A stretch of DNA of 9,613 nucleotides from Thiotrichaceae bacterium UBA7359 (GTDB lineage Bacteria; Pseudomonadota; Gammaproteobacteria; Eutrophobiales; Eutrophobiaceae), in assembly GCA_905182825.1 (NCBI GenBank), contig CAJJDJ010000185.1, positions 1 through 9,613 on the forward strand. Direction: 5' to 3'. The notes below the pieces were generated by a model that saw nothing but the letters and a program-made list of their open reading frames with translations, searched no databases and was not told the origin of the DNA. Of the stretch, positions 1-7,582 are shown piece by piece (position 1 is the stretch's first letter; the number at the start of each line of letters is the position of its first letter). A program made the position numbers and the translations under genes.

Positions 1-406
1 CTGCGGCGTCTGCAGTCACATTCGGTCGAGATTCATAAATTATTCCAACAACACCTAAAGGTACGCGCATATTACCTACCTGAATACCGGTTGGGCGCAT
101 AGCTAGGTCAGTTATGGTGCCGATAGGATCAGTGAGAGATGCAATTTGACTGAGACCCTCTGACATACAATCAATTCGTGAGTCTGTCAGCTCTAATCGA
201 TCAATTAATGCAGCTTCAATATTTTTTTCTTTTGCGAGCTTTAAATCTTCATTATTAGCTTTAGTCAGAACAGGGCGATATTTTTGTATGTTTTCGGCAA
301 TAGCGATTAATGCATTATTCTTTTGCGCAGTTGTTGCCCGTGCCATTAGTTCGGCCGATACTTTCGCAAGTTTGCCCAGACCATATATGTATTTCTTTAT
401 ATCCAT
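1..406 (-). CDS. proA: Gamma-glutamyl phosphate reductase, N-terminal part (runs off the left edge)
   Basis: ProA reduces gamma-glutamyl phosphate to glutamate semialdehyde with NADPH, the second step of proline synthesis, in the cytoplasm. The window holds the first 135 codons. The segment MRVPLGVVGIIYESRPNVT (residues 113-131) is a hallmark of ProA, and the helical N-terminus with LAMRPTGIQVGN before it also fits the family. The catalytic cysteine lies later in the protein and is outside the window. I chose the ATG at 404-406. It has only a weak purine stretch (GAG) directly before it, so translation may depend on coupling to holA, whose stop is 26 bases upstream. It is probably the downstream member of the leuS-lptE-holA unit. 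The family call is secure; only the completeness of the gene cannot be judged. Confidence 0.96.
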   Translation of the reverse strand, partial: MDIKKYIYGLGKLAKVSAELMARATTAQKNNALIAIAENIQKYRPVLTKANNEDLKLAKEKNIEAALIDRLELTDSRIDCMSEGLSQIASLTDPIGTITDLAMRPTGIQVGNMRVPLGVVGIIYESRPNVTADAA

Positions 407-432
407 CTCTATACTTCTATTTTTTACATCGT

Positions 433-1464
433 TTATACTTTTTGAAAGTTTGTCATATTAATACCCGATATTGCCAATAATAGTATATTAAACTGGTCCC
501 ATACTTGATATTTTTGACTACTTTTTAAATTTTTATCAATTAATGCACAATAATTTAATAGTTGATCTAAAGATTTACTCGAATGACGTTTTAAAACTGC
601 ATTCATTGGTCGTTTCTTTTGATCCCATAATCGATAAGTATGAAATAAACTTTCTAGACTTACTCCAGATTCATATTGATGGGCCATCGTACATACTCGT
701 CGAAACTCCCACATCAAAGCACCAAATAAAGCCATTGGTTCAGTCCCTTCATTTTTTAAACCATGCAACATTACTAAGGTTCGGTCGTAATCACCAAGAA
801 ACGCACTTTCGATCATATCAAAGACATCAAAACGAGAACTATCTGCCACTGCATTAATAACATCTTCAATATTAATATCGTCCTTATCAACGATAAGCAC
901 CAGTTTTTCAATTTCTTGTTTTGCAGCAAGCATATTGCCTTCTACGCGTTGTGCTATTAATCTTGCCCCATCAGACGAGAGCCGTTTTTGTTTAGCCTGA
1001 ACACGTGTTTGTATCCATTTAGGTAATTGTACTGAGTTAATAGGCCAAACTTGAATGATCGCGGCCTTCTTTTCTATTGCTTTAAACCATTTAGTGTTTT
1101 GAACACTTTTGTCGATTTTTTCAGAGCTTATAATCAGTAAATTATCTTTATTTATCTGTTCAACATACTCTAATAAAGTACGACCGCCTTCTTTACCAGG
1201 TTTAGGTGACGCCATGCGTAGCTCAATAATTCGTCGATTGGAAAACAATGATAGATTATCAGTGGCCTGATTAATCAAATACCAATCGAAAGACTTATCG
1301 ACATTAAACACAATTCGTTCATCATATCCTTGGGCACGGGCAGCTACTCTTATTTGGTCGACACATTCGAGCTTTTGAAGTGGCTCATCACCACTTACAA
1401 AATAAATCGGTTCCAACGCTGTTCGTTGCAAGTGCATCTCCAACTGTTCAGCGCGCAATCGCAT
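433..1464 (-). CDS. holA: DNA polymerase III subunit delta
   Basis: HolA is the delta subunit of the clamp-loader complex; it binds and opens the beta sliding clamp during replication. The 343-residue protein has the same length as E. coli HolA. EPIYFVSGDEPL (residues 18-29) is the degenerate P-loop region of the delta AAA+ fold, which does not bind ATP. LSLF at 71-74 puts Leu73 and Phe74 at the positions that touch the clamp in E. coli. The middle (EGNMLAAKQEIEKL) and the C-terminal helical collar region also match the family. The ATG start at 1462-1464 follows the lptE stop by 11 bases and has a weak GAG upstream; Met10 is a less likely alternative. Its place after leuS and lptE is the usual gammaproteobacterial order. 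No oddities are seen. Confidence 0.96.
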   Translation of the reverse strand: MRLRAEQLEMHLQRTALEPIYFVSGDEPLQKLECVDQIRVAARAQGYDERIVFNVDKSFDWYLINQATDNLSLFSNRRIIELRMASPKPGKEGGRTLLEYVEQINKDNLLIISSEKIDKSVQNTKWFKAIEKKAAIIQVWPINSVQLPKWIQTRVQAKQKRLSSDGARLIAQRVEGNMLAAKQEIEKLVLIVDKDDINIEDVINAVADSSRFDVFDMIESAFLGDYDRTLVMLHGLKNEGTEPMALFGALMWEFRRVCTMAHQYESGVSLESLFHTYRLWDQKKRPMNAVLKRHSSKSLDQLLNYCALIDKNLKSSQKYQVWDQFNILLLAISGINMTNFQKV

Positions 1465-1475
1465 TTAACTCGGAA

Positions 1476-1973
1476 TTACTTGGTGTCGGGTAATAAGGCT
1501 TGTAGTCGTCGCAGAACCTTGCTCGCAGCACTTCGAATTAGATCGTCCTCAAGGAGGCCTTCTTCGGAAAACTTACCTAATACATCATTCTCGTCAAAGA
1601 TGAAATCTCGAGTTACTCTGACACGATCATTTTCTATAATACTACTTCCATCTGGGTATGCGGCATTAAATTCGACATTTAGAACGATTTGATATTCTTC
1701 AACTTTACCAGTCTTTGCAGAAACACTTAATACTGATTTTTCAAAGCGCTCGTCCTTTAACGTGATTATATAAGCAGCACCCTGACTGGAACTAGCTAAT
1801 GACTTGTTGAGACCTATTAACTGAGATTTGACTTCTTTAGTAAGTCGTGGCGCGCTCGACGAATTGATGTAAAGGTTGCTGATATCAAACCCATTTAATT
1901 GTGATCCACGCAGATGAAACCCACACGCTGTTGTCAATAACAGCGTGTATATTAATATCAAGCGTGTTTTCAT
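1476..1973 (-). CDS. lptE: LPS-assembly lipoprotein LptE
   Basis: LptE is an outer-membrane lipoprotein that plugs the LptD barrel and helps insert lipopolysaccharide into the outer leaflet. The protein has 165 residues. It starts with a lipoprotein signal: Lys2 and Arg4, a hydrophobic stretch, then Thr-Thr-Ala before Cys17, the lipidated residue. The -3 position is Thr rather than the usual Leu, a mild deviation. The CGFHLRG directly after the cleavage site is the classic LptE N-terminus. The start ATG is supported by a GAGGG ribosome-binding site seven bases upstream. The gene lies 48 bases after leuS and 11 bases before holA, so the three are probably co-transcribed. The sequence shows that the cell makes an LPS-bearing outer membrane. 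Family assignment rests on the N-terminal motif, length and gene order. Confidence 0.93.
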   Translation of the reverse strand: MKTRLILIYTLLLTTACGFHLRGSQLNGFDISNLYINSSSAPRLTKEVKSQLIGLNKSLASSSQGAAYIITLKDERFEKSVLSVSAKTGKVEEYQIVLNVEFNAAYPDGSSIIENDRVRVTRDFIFDENDVLGKFSEEGLLEDDLIRSAASKVLRRLQALLPDTK

Positions 1974-2021
1974 TTAATACCCTCATCTTGGCAAGTTATT
2001 TCTTAATTATGGCATATTACC

Positions 2022-4475
2022 CTATGACACAACGATGTTCACTAAACGTCCGGGAATTACTATAATTTTTCTGGTAATTTTACCTTCAATATACTGTTGA
2101 ATTTTTTTATTCCCCAGAGCTAACGACTCGATTTGTTTTTGATCGGCCGTTTTTGGGACAACTATTTTACTTCGCAGCTTACCATTAACCTGCACTACTA
2201 TTTCAATTTCACTTTGCTCTAGTGCTTCAGGATCTGATTTTGGCCAGGCTGCGTCGATTAATGGTTCTTTATGACCTAAAGCACTCCAGAGTTCATCTGT
2301 AATATGAGGTACTATAGGTGACAGAAGTAATATTGCTGTTTTTATACCTTCGCCCATTATTGCGTGGTCATTACTATCTCTTAGTTCAGCGCGCGACAAG
2401 GCATTGACCATTTCCATGACCGCAGCGATAGCGGTATTGAAAGTATAACGTCGACCAATATCGTCATTAACCTTACCAATCGTCAGATGGATCTTCCGGC
2501 GCAACTCGCGTTGAATATTAGTCATCGTAGCCTTATTCAGAACGCCTACCTTGCCTTCATTTATATGGGAGCTGGCTAATTTCCATAGTCGTTTTAGAAA
2601 ACGAAAAGAACCTTCAACGCCAGTATCTGACCACTCCAGACTTTGTTCAGGTGGTGACGCGAACATCATAAATAAGCGGACGGTATCAGCACCGTATTGA
2701 TCTATCAGTGGTTGCGGGTCGACAGTATTGCCCTTCGATTTTGACATCTTAGAACCATCTTTTAAGACCATGCCTTGTGTCAGTAAATTGGTAAACGGCT
2801 CATCGCTTTTTAATAAGCCACAGTCGCGCATCAACTTGGTAAAGAATCTGGCGTAAAGCAGGTGCAAAATAGCATGTTCGATACCGCCGATATATTGATC
2901 AACAGGAAGCCAGTAATCAGCGCGCTCATCCAGCATCACCTGATCATTATCCGGGCAGCAATACCGTGCGAAATACCAGGAAGATTCAAAAAAGGTATCA
3001 AAGGTGTCGGTCTCTCTTTCACCTTGTCCGCTACCATCAGGCGCATTGACATTAATGAATTCCGGCATGGATTTTATCGGTGAGCTGATGCCTTCAAACT
3101 CGATGTCTTCTGGCAAGACAACGGGCAATTGGTCTGTTGGGACGCCCAGTGCTTCACCGTTTTTGTTATTAATGATCGGGATAGGGCAACCCCAATAGCG
3201 TTGTCGTGAAATACCCCAATCTCTCAAACGATAATTAACTTTACGGTTACCACATTCATTTTTTTCTACGAAATCAGCAAGAGCATTGAATGCGTCTGCG
3301 GAAGTGAGGCCATCAAATTGAGCTGAATTGTTTAATAACCCTGTATCTGTAAAGGCAGATTCAGCGAGATCATGTTCAGAGCCATCTGCAGGCACGATGA
3401 CTTGTTTGATCGATAGGTCATATTTATGGGCAAACTCCCAATCGCGTTGATCATGAGCCGGCACCGCCATAACAGCTCCGGTGCCATAACCCATCAAGAC
3501 AAAATTAGACACCCAAAGAGGAATCAGTTCACCATTTATCGGGTGTAATAGGTTGATATTAAGAGGCATACCCTTCTTCTCCATAGTCTCAATTTCAACC
3601 TCGGAAGTACCACCACTTTTACATTCCTCTATAAAAGCACGTAGACCAGCATCGTTCTCTGACGCGGCCTTGGCTAAAGGGTGTTCTGCTGCAACCGCCA
3701 TATAGCTCACGCCCATAATAGTATCGGGACGTGTAGTATATATACGTAAGATTTCATCAGTGCCATCAACCTTAAAGTCGACTTCAAGACCTTCCGAACG
3801 CCCTATCCAGTTGGCCTGCATGGTCTTGACGGCATCAGGCCATCCAGACAATTTTTCTAAATCCTCCAATAATTCATCAGCGTAATCCGTTATCTTTAAA
3901 AACCACTGAGGAATTTCTCGACGTTCAACTATCGCCCCAGATCGCCAGCCTTTACCATCTATAACCTGTTCATTTGCTAATACTGTTTGATCTATTGGAT
4001 CCCAATTTACAACGGATGTTTTTTTATAGACGAGTCCTTTCTCATAGAGTTGAGTAAAAAACCATTGCTCCCAACGATAGTATTCCGGACTACAAGTGGC
4101 CAACTCTCGATCCCAGTCATAAGCAAAGCCAAGGCGTTTTAATTGACCACGCATATAATCAATATTTTCATAGGTCCATTTTGCCGGTGGGACATTGTTT
4201 TTTATTGCGGCACCTTCAGCCGGTAGACCAAAGGCATCCCAGCCCATAGGTTGCAATACATTCTTGCCTTGCATGCGTTGGAAACGACTGATGACATCGC
4301 CGATCGTATAGTTTCGAACATGGCCCATATGTAAATTGCCACTAGGGTAGGGAAACATTGAGAGGCAATAAAATTTTTCTTTATCAGGGTCTTCAGTGAC
4401 TTTAAACGCCTTGTTTTCATCCCATTGTGTTTGCAGTGCTGGCTCAATTTGCCCTGGTTTATAATCCTTATCCAT
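2022..4475 (-). CDS. leuS: Leucyl-tRNA synthetase
   Basis: LeuRS is a class I aminoacyl-tRNA synthetase that charges tRNA-Leu in the cytoplasm and edits mischarged products. In the 817-residue protein the HIGH-type motif is HMGH at 49-52 and KMSKS is at 576-580. The CP1 editing domain is present: the Thr-rich TTRPDT (247-252) and GTGAVMAVPAHDQRD (331-345), whose Asp345 is the conserved editing aspartate. The C-terminal anticodon-binding domain and the small C-terminal domain (VQVNGKLRSKI) follow. The length is somewhat below the 860 residues of E. coli but normal for the family. The ATG at 4473-4475 has AGGA two bases upstream, a short spacing, and this site is part of an inverted repeat (see 4480-4521). 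It heads the leuS-lptE-holA-proA group. Confidence 0.98.
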   Translation of the reverse strand: MDKDYKPGQIEPALQTQWDENKAFKVTEDPDKEKFYCLSMFPYPSGNLHMGHVRNYTIGDVISRFQRMQGKNVLQPMGWDAFGLPAEGAAIKNNVPPAKWTYENIDYMRGQLKRLGFAYDWDRELATCSPEYYRWEQWFFTQLYEKGLVYKKTSVVNWDPIDQTVLANEQVIDGKGWRSGAIVERREIPQWFLKITDYADELLEDLEKLSGWPDAVKTMQANWIGRSEGLEVDFKVDGTDEILRIYTTRPDTIMGVSYMAVAAEHPLAKAASENDAGLRAFIEECKSGGTSEVEIETMEKKGMPLNINLLHPINGELIPLWVSNFVLMGYGTGAVMAVPAHDQRDWEFAHKYDLSIKQVIVPADGSEHDLAESAFTDTGLLNNSAQFDGLTSADAFNALADFVEKNECGNRKVNYRLRDWGISRQRYWGCPIPIINNKNGEALGVPTDQLPVVLPEDIEFEGISSPIKSMPEFINVNAPDGSGQGERETDTFDTFFESSWYFARYCCPDNDQVMLDERADYWLPVDQYIGGIEHAILHLLYARFFTKLMRDCGLLKSDEPFTNLLTQGMVLKDGSKMSKSKGNTVDPQPLIDQYGADTVRLFMMFASPPEQSLEWSDTGVEGSFRFLKRLWKLASSHINEGKVGVLNKATMTNIQRELRRKIHLTIGKVNDDIGRRYTFNTAIAAVMEMVNALSRAELRDSNDHAIMGEGIKTAILLLSPIVPHITDELWSALGHKEPLIDAAWPKSDPEALEQSEIEIVVQVNGKLRSKIVVPKTADQKQIESLALGNKKIQQYIEGKITRKIIVIPGRLVNIVVS

Positions 4476-4479
4476 AATC

Positions 4480-4521
4480 CTGCTGTATTAGTATTAAAAA
4501 GTTTGCGCAAGGATACAGCAG
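4480..4521 (-). promoter_or_regulatory. Inverted repeat covering the leuS ribosome-binding site
   Basis: In the leuS transcript, CTGCTGTAT (4521-4513) and ATACAGCAG (4488-4480) are perfect 9-base complements separated by 24 bases. The downstream arm ends at the G-rich AGGA that serves as the leuS ribosome-binding site, with the ATG only a few bases further on. If this stem forms it would hinder ribosome access. The pairing is seen directly; a regulatory role is inference. The upstream arm lies in the loop of the hairpin at 4504-4525, so the two structures would compete. Confidence 0.45.
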
Positions 4522-4525
4522 CGCA
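4496..4525 (-). terminator. Possible weak attenuator hairpin with T-tract before leuS
   Basis: On the leuS strand, TGCGC (4525-4521) can pair with GCGCA (4508-4504) around a 12-base loop, followed by AAC and then five T residues (4500-4496). The stem is only five pairs and the T-tract is offset by three bases, so this would be a weak terminator at best. Its position 21 bases before the leuS ATG, and its competition with the 9-base inverted repeat, make an attenuation switch conceivable. I would not rely on it without expression data. Confidence 0.25.
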
Positions 4526-4737
4526 GAGTAATGCGACAAGGGAGGATTTGTAGATCATTGTAGATGGTCGCTCTTTCGAATACCCCCTGGGGCACCGAGG
4601 TCCATGCACCCGCAGTATTGCCTGCATAGTTGCGGGCACTTAGTTTCCCTCTGGAACAGGAAAATTGACAGTTCACCCTAGAGGTCGCTACGGGCGTTCT
4701 GCACCCTCGTGACATACACTCCATCCATGAAGATAAA
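4511..4737 (-). other. GC-rich structured intergenic stretch upstream of leuS (leader or small RNA candidate)
   Basis: I recognise no protein or known RNA family here. Counted by tens, 4511-4760 is about 53% G+C, and 4571-4720 about 55%, against surrounding AT-rich genes. On the minus strand it can form a chain of hairpins: GGGTG/CGCCC around CAGAA (4706-4692), CCTCT/AGAGG with inner GAAC/GTTC (4684-4648), GCCCGCA/TGCGGGT (about 4637-4608), TGCCCC against GGGGTA (about 4594-4581), and GCGAC/GTCGC (4571-4534). The last encloses a tandem ATCTACAA. Two open frames cross it but neither has a family match or a good ribosome-binding site. It could be a leuS leader, an independent small RNA, or a relic of a dispersed repeat. 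It lies between the porin terminator and leuS, so the leuS promoter should lie within or just before it; no clear -35/-10 pair is visible. Confidence 0.4.
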
Positions 4738-4759
4738 GAACCCCTCGAAGCGGAGTCCT
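4731..4759 (-). terminator. Rho-independent terminator after the porin gene
   Basis: Downstream of the porin stop, AGGACTCC (4759-4752) pairs with GGGGTTCT (4744-4737) around the loop GCTTCGA, including two G-T wobbles. A T-rich tail TTTATCTT follows. The wobble pairs favour the minus strand, the strand of the porin, and on the plus strand they become mismatches. A perfect 10-base palindrome TCTCTAGAGA (4761-4770) lies just before it. It would separate porin transcription from leuS. Confidence 0.6.
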
Positions 4760-4783
4760 ATCTCTAGAGAAATTAACTACTAC

Positions 4784-6223
4784 TTAGAAGTACCATTGAC
4801 CACGAAGTATGAAGTATGAAGCATCATCTGCTGTTGCTCCAGCATCTAAGTCGGCTGCTAATTCCGTATCCGCATCAAGACTTGTATCAAGTACTTTTAC
4901 GTAGTTTCCTGAGAAACGTACATTATTGATAGGATACCAATTCAAACCAGCCGTTAGGATGTCAGCCTCGGACGAATCTGTTGCTAACCCGTCAGTATTA
5001 TCGTACTCACCACTGGTATAACGTAATGCGAGTTCCCAAGCACCAAATCCACCTTGACCTAATTGATTTTTAACCTTGGTTTGTTTATACGAACCACTCT
5101 TCCAATTATAGTTACGAGATTCACCCGTTAGATAGTAACTACCATAGATATACCAGGCATCGGCATCGGCATCTGTAACGCCAACTGGGCCATTTTCTAA
5201 TTCGGCCGAAGCATACTCAAACTGTATTGCTGCGGGACCGTAGATACCTGCTGCTTCTGCAACGAATGTGTTTGCTTCTTCCCAACCGCCAGTTTCAGTT
5301 TCAAGGATATCGCTACCCGGATGAATTTCTGGTTCCCCATCAATATTGAGGCCGCCATCATTATCTCTGTGATGATTAAAACCAAGACCTACGTGCACCA
5401 TTTTGGTTTTTTCATGAATAGGAGAGAATGTTAGGCGACCAGTAAAACCAACTGCGTTGTCCGCATGATCTTCATTTGCAGAACCTGCGTACATACCAGC
5501 TGCTGCAGTGAGCATATCGTTGAAATAACCTTTCGCAGACAATCCATACTGACGGCCACCGCCCGTATCGGCCACAATGCCATTCACCAATTGCGAACGC
5601 TCGATAAACGTAATGTATTTAGAGCTGGTGAGTTCTTCCATACTTAACGGCATTTTGTGATGACCCAATGTGATTTCGATTGGCTTAAAACCCTTGTAAG
5701 CTATGTAGGCATCTTTAATACCATTTGTATTTGCTGTGCCACCACCTTGATCATCCGCAAAATCGTACTGAAACTTAAATTTCCAATCGTGTTGAAATAC
5801 GCCGCTTAAGTACATGCGAGCGCGACGAAATTCTGTTACTGGCGTACCGCCTTCACTACCAAGAGTAGCATCGCCTGTTGCAAAGGTTGTATCCGCCTGC
5901 AAGCGACCACCGATACGAATCTTGTTGCCATCCTTATCACTAATTTGCAATTTTCCTTTGGTGCTGATCTTGGGTAGACCTTTGGTCTTCTCTGCAACTT
6001 CTGCCTTCATTTCATTGATGTTGCCATCGACTTTCTCGCCATCAGCTTTAGTTGCATTTTCAAGTAGTTCATATTCTTCAGCAGTAATACTGCCTTTCTT
6101 AACCAAGATTTTTAAGAGATCTAGCATGGCTTCGTTGGATGCTATAGCCGGGACCGATATCGCTGCTAACGATCCAATCAAAATCGCACCTAGTAAGTTC
6201 TTGAAACGTGTCTTTTTAAACAC
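4784..6223 (-). CDS. OprO/OprP-type phosphate-selective porin
   Basis: This is an outer-membrane beta-barrel porin of the Porin_O_P type, whose known members pass phosphate and polyphosphate. The 479-residue protein starts with a signal peptide (Lys3, Lys4, Arg6, hydrophobic core, likely cut after Ala28 in PAIAS). Residues about 30-85 are charged and helical, probably a periplasmic coiled coil. From about 90 on, short alternating strands appear, such as GNKIRIGGRLQADTTF, RRARMYLSGVF and DWKFKFQYDFA. The chain ends in Trp-Tyr-Phe, with the terminal aromatic needed for barrel assembly. The start is GTG (6221-6223) with a strong ribosome-binding site. The gene follows pit by 97 bases, so it may share its transcript or have its own promoter; no convincing Pho box is visible. 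Substrate preference (phosphate, arsenate or other anions) cannot be decided from sequence alone. Confidence 0.85.
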   Translation of the reverse strand: MFKKTRFKNLLGAILIGSLAAISVPAIASNEAMLDLLKILVKKGSITAEEYELLENATKADGEKVDGNINEMKAEVAEKTKGLPKISTKGKLQISDKDGNKIRIGGRLQADTTFATGDATLGSEGGTPVTEFRRARMYLSGVFQHDWKFKFQYDFADDQGGGTANTNGIKDAYIAYKGFKPIEITLGHHKMPLSMEELTSSKYITFIERSQLVNGIVADTGGGRQYGLSAKGYFNDMLTAAAGMYAGSANEDHADNAVGFTGRLTFSPIHEKTKMVHVGLGFNHHRDNDGGLNIDGEPEIHPGSDILETETGGWEEANTFVAEAAGIYGPAAIQFEYASAELENGPVGVTDADADAWYIYGSYYLTGESRNYNWKSGSYKQTKVKNQLGQGGFGAWELALRYTSGEYDNTDGLATDSSEADILTAGLNWYPINNVRFSGNYVKVLDTSLDADTELAADLDAGATADDASYFILRGQWYF

Positions 6224-6240
6224 AGTAGTTCTCCCTCCAT
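6224..6240 (-). promoter_or_regulatory. Strong ribosome-binding site that fixes the GTG start of the porin
   Basis: On the minus strand the bases before the GTG read GGAGGGAGAACTACT, a near-ideal Shine-Dalgarno sequence seven to ten bases upstream. An ATG at 6240-6238 overlaps it but is 17 bases away and out of frame, so GTG is the real start. Strong translation initiation fits an abundant outer-membrane protein. Confidence 0.75.
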
Positions 6241-6300
6241 TAAAAATAAGTTTTCTGTATGGAAAAGATTGTTTCAGATAATTAATGACTATTAAATTAG

Positions 6301-6319
6301 TTTTTGTAAACTACAAAAA
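6301..6319 (-). terminator. AT-rich hairpin just after pit, possible weak terminator
   Basis: TTTTTGTA and TACAAAAA are perfect 8-base complements around a 3-base loop, beginning one base after the pit stop codon. The stem has only one G-C pair and the following bases (CTAATTTAAT) are not a true T-tract, so termination would be partial. It may instead stabilise the upstream mRNA or let pit and porin be expressed at different levels. Only the inverted repeat itself is certain. Confidence 0.3.
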
Positions 6320-6320
6320 A

Positions 6321-7574
6321 TTATCCGAAAATTGCTGACAAGATATAGAAAAATATTATCGCTAGTATGCCTCCTGCGGGTAGCGTAATAACCCATGACA
6401 TAAATATTGATCCGATCATACGCAAATTCAAAGCAGAGATGCCCCGAGCAAAACCAACACCTAACACTGCACCTACCAAAGTATGAGTTGTTGAAATCGG
6501 AATGCCCGTGCCAGAAGCAATTACAACAGTAATTGATGCTGACAATTCAGCACAAAAACCGCGACTTGGCGTTAGATCTGTGATCCCCGATCCAACAGTT
6601 GCAATCACCTTATGTCCGTACATGAGTAATCCAAAGACTATACCAACACCGCCAAGTAGCAATATCCAGATAGGCATTAATGACTTTTGTGCTATCTCGC
6701 CACCACTGGTTACGATGCTAAAAATAGCGGCAACAGGGCCAATAGCATTAGCAACATCATTTGAACCATGTGCGAAGGCCATTGCGCATGCAGTGAAGAT
6801 CATAAGCACGCCAAACACGCGCTCAACATTATCAAATTGATATGAAGGTTTCTTGCCTACTTTAACAGCAATTTTTCTGATAAAAAATGCACCAATCAAT
6901 GCGCATATCAATCCTATTAGGAAACTTATTGAATAAGCCTCAACCTTGGAGAGTTCAAGACCAATATGTTTTAGCCCCTTAAACATAGTGACAAGAGAAA
7001 TCATGGCGCCTGTTAAAAATATATATAAAGGAACATAGCGCACAGCATTTTTCATCGGATTCGACGTGTCCAATACTAACTTTTGTACACTACGAAATAA
7101 TGCATATGCCAAAGTACCTGCGATCACAGGAGAGACAACCCAGCTTGCTGCTATTGAGCCAACTTTTCCCCATTTAACAGCCTCTATTCCTATGCCGACG
7201 GCAGCAAAACCAACAATCGCACCTACAATAGAATGTGTTGTTGATACAGGTAATCCATATTTCGTGGCAATCAATAACCATATGCCGGCAGCCAATAGGG
7301 CGGCGAGCATTCCAAAGATAAGTAATTCTGGCGTGCCAACGAGTAAATCAGCATCGATAATACCCTTGCGAATGGTCGAAGTGACTTGACCTCCAGCTAG
7401 GAAAGCCCCAGCAAATTCAAAAATAGCCGCCACGATAACTGCTTGTTTGAGTGTAAGCGCCTTTGAACCCACTGATGTTGCCATCGCATTTGCAACATCA
7501 TTTGCGCCAATACCCCAGGCCATGAAGAGGCCAAAGCAGCCCGCTAGTATTAAATATATTGTTGCATATTCCAT
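6321..7574 (-). CDS. pit: Low-affinity inorganic phosphate transporter, PiT family
   Basis: Pit proteins are inner-membrane symporters that bring in phosphate, usually as a metal-phosphate complex, and also admit arsenate. The 417-residue protein is almost entirely hydrophobic, with about ten membrane spans, and shows the internal duplication of the family. The first half has GANDVANA (23-30) and GLPVSTTHSIVGAIVG (107-122); the second half has HGSNDVANAIGPVAA (269-283) and GIPISTTHTLVGAVLG (357-372). A hydrophilic loop near 235-252 separates the halves. The ATG start lies eight bases after the stop of the DUF47 gene, with no clear ribosome-binding site, which suggests translational coupling. 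The pairing of DUF47 and pit is common in bacteria. All key motifs are intact. Uptake of arsenate by the same route is known for the family and relevant here because of the neighbouring arsR. Confidence 0.96.
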   Translation of the reverse strand: MEYATIYLILAGCFGLFMAWGIGANDVANAMATSVGSKALTLKQAVIVAAIFEFAGAFLAGGQVTSTIRKGIIDADLLVGTPELLIFGMLAALLAAGIWLLIATKYGLPVSTTHSIVGAIVGFAAVGIGIEAVKWGKVGSIAASWVVSPVIAGTLAYALFRSVQKLVLDTSNPMKNAVRYVPLYIFLTGAMISLVTMFKGLKHIGLELSKVEAYSISFLIGLICALIGAFFIRKIAVKVGKKPSYQFDNVERVFGVLMIFTACAMAFAHGSNDVANAIGPVAAIFSIVTSGGEIAQKSLMPIWILLLGGVGIVFGLLMYGHKVIATVGSGITDLTPSRGFCAELSASITVVIASGTGIPISTTHTLVGAVLGVGFARGISALNLRMIGSIFMSWVITLPAGGILAIIFFYILSAIFG

Positions 7575-7582
7575 AATAATTA

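Noticed and set aside
4202..4639. 145-codon minus-strand open frame overlapping the leuS start
   Set aside because: Most of it is a shadow of leuS in another frame, and it shows no family motif. Only its Leu-rich part before leuS is noted as a weak finding.
4681..4710. T-box-like AGGGTG...CGCCCG...CCTC element
   Set aside because: It lacks the TGGN bases that pair with the tRNA acceptor end and the specifier loop, and T-boxes are not expected in gammaproteobacteria. The resemblance is probably chance.
4494..4724. 76-codon minus-strand open frame in the leuS leader
   Set aside because: Rich in Cys and Arg as expected from translating structured GC-rich DNA; no ribosome-binding site and no recognisable domain.
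4751..4772. AATTTCTCTAGAGAT resembling the start of 6S RNA
   Set aside because: The matching 3' closing strand and the conserved central bubble are not found at the expected distance; the stretch is better explained by a palindrome next to the porin terminator.
6240..6300. Pho box before the porin
   Set aside because: TAGTCATTAATTATCTG only loosely resembles the two-heptamer consensus; the second half does not match.
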